Origin: Datura wrightii
Taxonomy: Eukaryota; Streptophyta; Magnoliopsida; Solanales; Solanaceae
Reading direction: 5' to 3'
DNA length: 64,000 bases
Assembly: GCA_035772735.1 (NCBI GenBank)
Contig: JASDFA010000003.1
Location: forward strand, 98,451,001 to 98,515,000
Of the stretch, positions 58,482-64,000 are shown piece by piece. The position numbers were made by a program, and so were the translations under genes. The stretch's first letter is position 1; every line of letters begins with the position of its first letter. The notes beneath the pieces are model-generated. The model saw only the letters and a list, made by a program, of their open reading frames with translations. It did not search any database and was not told the DNA's origin.

Positions 58482-59140
58482 AAGCGCTACCCTCTTGGTA
58501 AGTTACTCAAAGCTAAACGCTGTTTATTTGAAGCTAAGTGTTAATTCTTTGATTTCCTAACGGGTTAAGCACTACCCTAAGTATTTCTTTTAAGGGCTAA
58601 GCATTGTCCTACGGGTTAAGCACTACCCTAAATATTTCTTTTAAGGGCTAAGCATTGTCCTACGGGTTAAGCACTACCCTAAATATTTCTTTTAAGTACT
58701 AAGCATTGTCTTATGGGTTAAGCACTACCATAAATATTTCTTTAAGGACTAAGCATTGTCCTATGGGTTAAGCACTACCCTAACTGTTTCTTTTAAGGGC
58801 TAAGCATTGTCCTACGGGTTAAGCACTACTCTAAATATTTCTTTAAGGACTAAGCATTGTCCTATGGGTTAAGCACTACCCTAACTGTTTCTTTAAGGAC
58901 TAAGCATTGTCCTATGGGTTAAGCACTATCCTAAATATTTCTTTTACGGGCTAAGAATTATCCTACGGGTTAAGCACTACCCTAAATATTTCTTTTAAGG
59001 GCTAAGCATTGTCCTACGGGTTAAGCACTACCCTAAATATTTCTTTAAGGACTAAGCATTGTTCTATGGGTTAAGCACTACCCTAACTATTTCTTTAAGG
59101 ACTAAGCATTGTCCTATGGGTTAAGCCCTACCTTCTGATT
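58482..59140 (+). repeat. Tandem array, 50-51-bp unit, about 12 copies
   Basis: Unit: GGGTTAAGCACTACCCTAA, a T-rich middle, then AAGGGCTAAGCATTGTCCTA. Copies start near 58561, 58612, 58663, 58713, 58764, 58815, 58864, 58914, 58967, 59018, 59068 and 59117, with a diverged copy at 58484 and stragglers at 59475-59530. Each unit contains the inverted pair TTAAGCACTACCC / GGGCTAAGCATTG in partial form. Confidence 0.9.
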
Positions 59141-59639
59141 TTTAAAGGCTAAGCATTGCCTCCTAAATTTTGATCGGATTAAGCGCTTTCGTTTCAAATT
59201 TATCCGAGCTAATCGTTAATTTTGTGAAATATTATTTCATGCTTATTGACTAATTATTTTATCTAGTATTTTTAAAAGGTTTGCAGGCTACTATTGCGTT
59301 ATTCTCACGATATTGAATCGAGTCACTATCAGGCCACTTTTGAGCTCCCACGCTCTCTGTTATTCTTATGCTACTCTCTGTTATTCATATGCTACTCTCT
59401 GCTACTTTTAACCTATTATCATCGTGCTACTCTTGTGATTTTGGATGAGTCAAGCTTGACCCTCCAAGCTTTTAAGGGCTAAGCATGATCCTACCATTTT
59501 ACATCATTTGGGTAAAGCACTACCCTACCAAAATTATCCAAGCTACGATTTGTTCTCAAAATTTATACATTATGTTAGTTACCTCTGCCCATCACTATTT
59601 ATTTATTTAGTTTTCCACTTTCAAGCCCATATTCGCATT

Positions 59640-59905
59640 TTAAGCCCCTGATATACATTTTTATATATGCGTCTGAGCCCGTGTTTGCATACATTTGAGC
59701 CCGAATCTACATATCGAGCCCTTGATATACAAAATATATGCATTTTGAGCCCGTTATTTGCATTTCAAGCCCGTTTATGCATTTTGAGTCCGTTATTTCA
59801 TTTCAAGTCTATTTATGCATCTCGAGCCCGTTATTTGCATTTCAAGCCCATTTTATGCATTTTGAGCCCGTGGTTGCATTCTGAGCCCTATGACTTATTT
59901 GCATT
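59640..59905 (+). repeat. Short tandem array, about 20-bp units with (T/A)GAGCCCG
   Basis: About 10 units alternate TTTGAGCCCGTTATTTGCA and TTTCAAGCCCGTTTATGCA, so the higher-order period is about 40 bp. The ORF 59667-59975 is a product of the array. Confidence 0.85.
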
Positions 59906-59995
59906 GAGCCCGAATAAACCAAAACTTTCAATTGAACTATTGTGGCTCTCGAATAATTTGCTTTCTTTGAATTAGCATTCTTCTTGTCATCCGAA

Positions 59996-60185
59996 GGCGT
60001 CATAGTCTAAAGGCGTCATTTTCATGGCCTGCAGACATTATTTCATGGCCTAGGGAATTTATTTTCTGCTTATCATGCTCCTAAGGTATCATAGTCTAAA
60101 GGCGTCATTTTTCATGGCCTGTAGACATCATTTCATGGCCTATGGAATTTATTTTGTGCATCATGGCCCAAGATATCATGGCTTA
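59996..60185 (+). repeat. Tandem duplication, about 89-bp unit
   Basis: Two copies of a unit reading ATAGTCTAAAGGCGTCATT, then TTTCATGGCCTG(C/T)AGACAT, then TTTCATGGCCTA, starting near 59996 and 60085. Within each unit CATGGCCT occurs two or three times. Confidence 0.8.
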
Positions 60186-60619
60186 GAGACATCATCCTTT
60201 TATCTCAAAGCAAAACTTTCATCGGCTAAAGGGAACTTGCATCATGTTTAATTTTTTACATCAGTTTATTTTACGAAGTATTTGATGCATATACTTTAGT
60301 TGTTTGCTTATGCGAACGTCGAGGAATAACAAAGCTACGAATGATAACACCTTTCCTATTATCTTCTTGACTTATCCCTAATTTGTGAACCTTATTCTCA
60401 CCTGGCTCATTTTGTAATGCATTCTAAATCTAGTTGATTCGTGCTACCCCATCCTTATCCATGCCTCGTGTTGTCAATTTTTAGGGATCGCATTCGTCCT
60501 TAAATCTAGAACTACATGCGGCCTGATCCTCGTGAAACCCGAGATATGTAGGCGACTTGATACCAAAGTCTCGGCCACAACATCTTCACAACCCCATCTC
60601 GTTTCATCTGGCCCTACCG
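60186..60619 (+). other. Ogre-type 3' internal end, non-coding
   Basis: Carries a third, weaker copy of the GACCTGAT... phrase (GCCTGATCCTCGTGAAACCCGAGATATGTAGGCGAC around 60518-60555, in part). No purine tract precedes the LTR, because the LTR start has been lost. Confidence 0.55.
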
Positions 60620-61237
60620 AAAATTTATATAATTTTTGATAAGTTAATTATATTTCGTAGTCATTGAGTTATTTATAAAATATAATAATTTATTAATTAT
60701 ATAAAATTTACATGAGTCTACTCAAATTTAGGATTTATTTATATATTAATAATATTGTTTATATGATTTTCCTATAATTTAAACTATTATATTATCTATT
60801 TATTAAATAATTTACAAGTGTAGTATTTTCATTAATTTAATAGTAGCTAATTCAATTTTCCTCCAATTCATTTACATTCTAGCCACTTTCTATTCAATTC
60901 CACTCAATTTATTTAAAGTTTAGTCACTTTCTACTTCAATTATGTCAATTTTAGTCTATTTTACCATTCTGGCTACTATTTAAATTCAATTTCAGCTATC
61001 AATTAAATTTAACCCATATACCCAATTCGCGACTCATAGATATATCCATAAACCGACCCATTGATCCCAGAATCAATCCTAGTCGTCAATCTCTTTTAAT
61101 CCTACGGTTGATAATTAACCCTACACATTCCCTTATTTATCAAAAATTCCCCAAACCCTAATTAACATTTTCATTTTCCCTCTCCCTAAACCAGCAGCAG
61201 CAGCCCCTACTCCCTCTTTTCCCTCTCTCGTTTCACC

Positions 61238-61606
61238 ATGGAAACACCGACGCCGCACCACCATTACTTCCGGCAGCCACCGGCGAACCTCCCCTCTCAC
61301 CTTTATTTCCAGCACCCCCTCTCTTCGCTCCCTCTCATCTCCGTTTCTCCCCTCACTGCCGCAACCACCACAGCCTCATCGTCTCCACCACCTCGCCACC
61401 AGATCTCCCTCTTTTCTTCTCCGTCTCCACCCAAACCGAAACCACCCAATCGCCTTCCTTCTCCTTTCGCCTCTCGTCGTTTCCTCTTTTCCTCATCTTC
61501 GCGTAGCCTCCTCTCTCTTTTCCCTCCACTGCTCCGACAAACACCTCCAAGCCATCACAAACAGCCGCCACTGGTGACCTCTGATGAGTTTCCTCCACTA
61601 CCATGA
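61238..61606 (+). other. Pyrimidine-rich exon-like ORF in the 3' LTR
   Basis: 122 codons from ATG 61238 (CACCATGG context), rich in P, S, T, H and L. The partner at 48586 has GTG for the ATG and a stop about 22 codons earlier. About 15 differences over 480 bp between the LTR copies. No domain recognised. It could be a leader peptide or captured exon, or chance in a C/T-rich leader. Confidence 0.4.
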
Positions 61607-62156
61607 AACCTCAAACGTTCATGATGTTTTGAGATATTTTTAAATCAGACATTTTTTTGCCCATGCTCACTGCCAAGTTGTGATATTTAAAATTGTGAAG
61701 CATTCTTATGAATCCATTTGATGTTGTATTCGACTCTTTCCCTTAGCAGATTATGCTTCCTCTTCAAGCAGATCTAGGTTTTTGTGTGTTTTGTTTAAAG
61801 CCTATATGTTCATATTTCCCCTAAGATTATCCCCTCCCTAATTTGCATGGTTCATTTTAGATTATTTCAATGTATCTATTCTACACTGATTATATGCCTA
61901 CATAACCTTAGTTCTTAACTTGACTAATTTCTTATAAATTATATTTTTACTATTTATGTAATAATGTGCTGCCAATGATCATATTTCTAGAAGCCATTAT
62001 GTGATAACTCATATTACTTGCTTTTTACTTGGATTAAAATACTATGCCTTAAATGGTTGATTCTTGTACTAAGGGACAACTTCGTATTTGCCTTTATTTG
62101 GTATAATCGATTTAATTTACTTCATTAGAGGAATAAGATATGTGGTAGCAGTAGCT

Positions 62157-62750
62157 TCCAATCTTGTAATAGTTTAATTCTTGATCTTTCTAATGACATC
62201 TTTGATTGAAGATTGTTGATGAGTCATTTCCCTTATATTGATTATCACACTTTGGTAAATGATATTTATTTTTGGTGGTGGAGAAATTGGTGTATATGTA
62301 CACCTAATAGCTTTGTTACTTACCTTTCATAAATTGTGAATTGCCTTTGGTACTTTCCTTTCTTATCTATATTTTCCTATTCTTTCCTATAACGTGAACA
62401 TATGATTGGCCTCACTTAGTTGGATTTATTTAAGGGAAATTTATGTGGTTTGACTATTCTTTGCCCTTGATGGATATGGTATACTTCATTTAAAGTAAAT
62501 TAGAATAATCTCTTTGATTAATTGATCCAATTATGTTGTTTAAGGAAAATAAATTCCATTGATTGATTTTTGATTATTTATTTCTTCTTTTAGCCCTTTG
62601 ATTGATTTTTATTGGGAAATTTTCCTTTCCCTCATGATCGGATTGACTGTATATAAACAAGCTTCTCCTTTCTTTCTAATTCATTGGGGGGGGGGGGGGG
62701 GGAGGGGGTTCTACCATTCAGACCTCACTTATTTCTTTACCAATATAACT
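62157..62750 (+). promoter_or_regulatory. Segment unique to the 3' LTR, with TATA box and poly-G run
   Basis: Contains TATATAAA (62650-62657) and, about 30 bp later, a run of 17 G (62686-62702) followed by A and 5 G. The 5' LTR joins directly across this interval with a 2-bp (CT) overlap. If this is the LTR core promoter, the 5' LTR has lost it. Confidence 0.5.
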
Positions 62751-64000
62751 TGGTTTATCTTTTGTTTATCATTATAGAATTGTCAAAAGACTTGCGAATT
62801 AATTTATTCTTAATATTGCCCTACTCTTCGCTCTATTTCAATAATTCCCTCAACCCGCCTCAACACAAGCACTGCTCGAAACCTTGAGGTTCTCGTGATC
62901 TTGATGTGTTGAGGATTGAGGTCTTAATTGTGGAAGAAGTCTTTAGAATTTATTGGTACTTATTGTTTGGTACTCGCTGCTTCGCCAGAATTATTATAAA
63001 CTGGTCAGTATATTTTAATGTCCTATTTAACTAATGTGCGTCCTGTGATGTTTGATGTTTTTACTTCATCATATATGTCTGATTTTATCTAACGGTGCAT
63101 GTTCGCTTAAGTAATTAAAATTAAATACTCGTACGAGTATAGTCACAACATTATTTTCTTAACAGGTTTTTCTTGATTGGAGAGGAAGAGTTGCTGGATC
63201 GGAGGGGCTGTAAACTTAGTTTATTTAGTTTATTTTATACATTGTGATGTATTTACTTATTTCTTTAGTTATCCTATTTCTGTCGGTATGTAATAATGTA
63301 AATAAATAATAATAATAGTGGAAAGGGGTTTATAGGGGTGGGGATCTTATATTTCTTTACTGTTTTCTTAACTTTCAACTTCATCTAGAAAGCATGCCTA
63401 TAAGGTTAACACACACATAGAAATCATGCCTATAGGTCTTAAATAATTTAATTTAAAGTATATTTTTTTATTTAATAACCTTGCCTGCAAGAACAATACA
63501 GGTGCAATTATTTTGCTAGAAATTATGCCTATAGGGATATATGTGCAAACTCATCTTATTAGTCAACCTAGAAAACATGTCGGTATAATAGGTTTTGAGA
63601 TACTAATCATTTATAAATCATACCTATAGGAATTTGACTTAGAAATTATTTTAATATACATAGTAGATACTATTGTGATCATTCAATATTAGGAATATGC
63701 ATACATATCTATGTGCTAATCCAGATTTGTGAATAAGAAGCCTGTTATGATAATTTTATGTCTATCTATCCCTAATACCTAACTAGCTAAATTAATAAAT
63801 TTTAGCTTGTTCGATTATTATTGGACTTACCATGCCCTTAAGACCTAAGTTTGATTAATAATGCGTGTCCTATGTCCTGCCTTTAATTGCTGAAATCACA
63901 TTTTACAAGAATCAATTTGTGGGTTTATTCAGAACTATTTATACTCTATTTGCATTCCATCTGCACCTGAAACATGCTTATCATATCATTACAAATATGT

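Larger units (their letters stand above)
47610..64000 (+). mobile_element. Ogre/Tat-type element lacking pol, 3' end outside the window
   Basis: The 5' LTR starts TGTTGACACCC, an Ogre-like tip, and ends GCGCGACA at 54348, followed by a tRNA-Arg-type primer site. Without its insert the LTR is about 4.2 kb. The internal region (54349-60619) is about 6.3 kb and carries only gag, then repeat blocks. A partial 3' LTR begins at 60620. No RT, RNase H or integrase is present, so it depends on other elements or is a deletion derivative. Confidence 0.8.
60620..64000 (+). repeat. Ogre-type 3' LTR, first about 358 bp missing, runs off the window
   Basis: It matches the 5' LTR from 47968. The 5' LTR's first 358 bp (47610-47967) have no counterpart, so a deletion crosses the internal/LTR junction. 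It keeps about 0.6 kb (62157-62750) that the 5' LTR lacks. The window ends at the equivalent of about 50775. Confidence 0.82.

Noticed and set aside
58482..59140. CCCTAA words that recall plant telomere repeats
   Set aside because: The plant unit is CCCTAAA in direct tandem. Here CCCTAA occurs once per 51-bp unit within an unrelated sequence.
58482..60185. CRISPR-like regular spacing of repeats
   Set aside because: This is a eukaryotic retrotransposon context. The units are contiguous tandem repeats without unique spacers.

Overview
This window is plant nuclear DNA made almost wholly of nested LTR retrotransposons. I find no intact host gene, tRNA, rRNA or organellar sequence. The tRNA-iMet, tRNA-Asp and tRNA-Arg-type primer sites, the Tekay/Del chromoviruses, the Athila and the Ogre/Tat element all point to a eudicot. 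The LTR styles and the plant-transposon-type ORF suggest Solanaceae (inference). The setting is probably repeat-rich heterochromatin.

Layout, left to right. (1) 1-21260: a minus-strand Tekay-like chromovirus (E1). Its left LTR runs off the window and its internal region is shrunk to 2.8 kb. Its right LTR is split by two insertions: an Athila-like solo LTR (4836-6415) and a complete 12.7-kb Athila (6991-19677, plus strand, LTRs of 1411 bp each). (2) 21261-40996: an older minus-strand chromovirus (E2). Its left LTR appears to host E1, and its right LTR hosts a complete 10.8-kb Tekay element (E3, 28925-39720, two 2763-bp LTRs, exact CATAA target duplication). (3) 40998-41701: a plus-strand integrase remnant (E0), probably the host of E2. 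(4) 41702-43249: a probable solo LTR, minus strand. (5) 43250-47609: AT-rich unassigned DNA with a microsatellite and a likely Helitron 3' end. (6) 47610 to the window end: an Ogre/Tat-type element with a broken gag, no pol, and several tandem-repeat blocks. Its 5' LTR carries a Tekay-family solo LTR (50866-53434, exact GTCAT target duplication). Its 3' LTR is truncated at the start and runs off the window.

E3 and the Athila are the best-preserved elements. E3 has gag-pro and pol complete except for four in-frame TAG codons and one frameshift. The Athila has gag, protease, RT, RNase H and integrase with more stops, mostly TAG. By eye their LTR pairs differ at about 45-50 of 2763 and about 40 of 1411 sites.

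Two observations stand out. First, GC-rich inverted-repeat islands lie immediately upstream of the TATA box in LTRs of several families. One vocabulary (GTGTCACGGAG ... CTCCGTGACAC) is shared by the Athila and the Tekay elements, which are different clades. Second, the same island recurs inside the Athila. There it precedes a pyrimidine-rich leader, a candidate leader intron and an accessory ORF (15262-16482) whose ATG sits in a strong plant start context. That looks like a second, internally promoted transcription unit in the env position.
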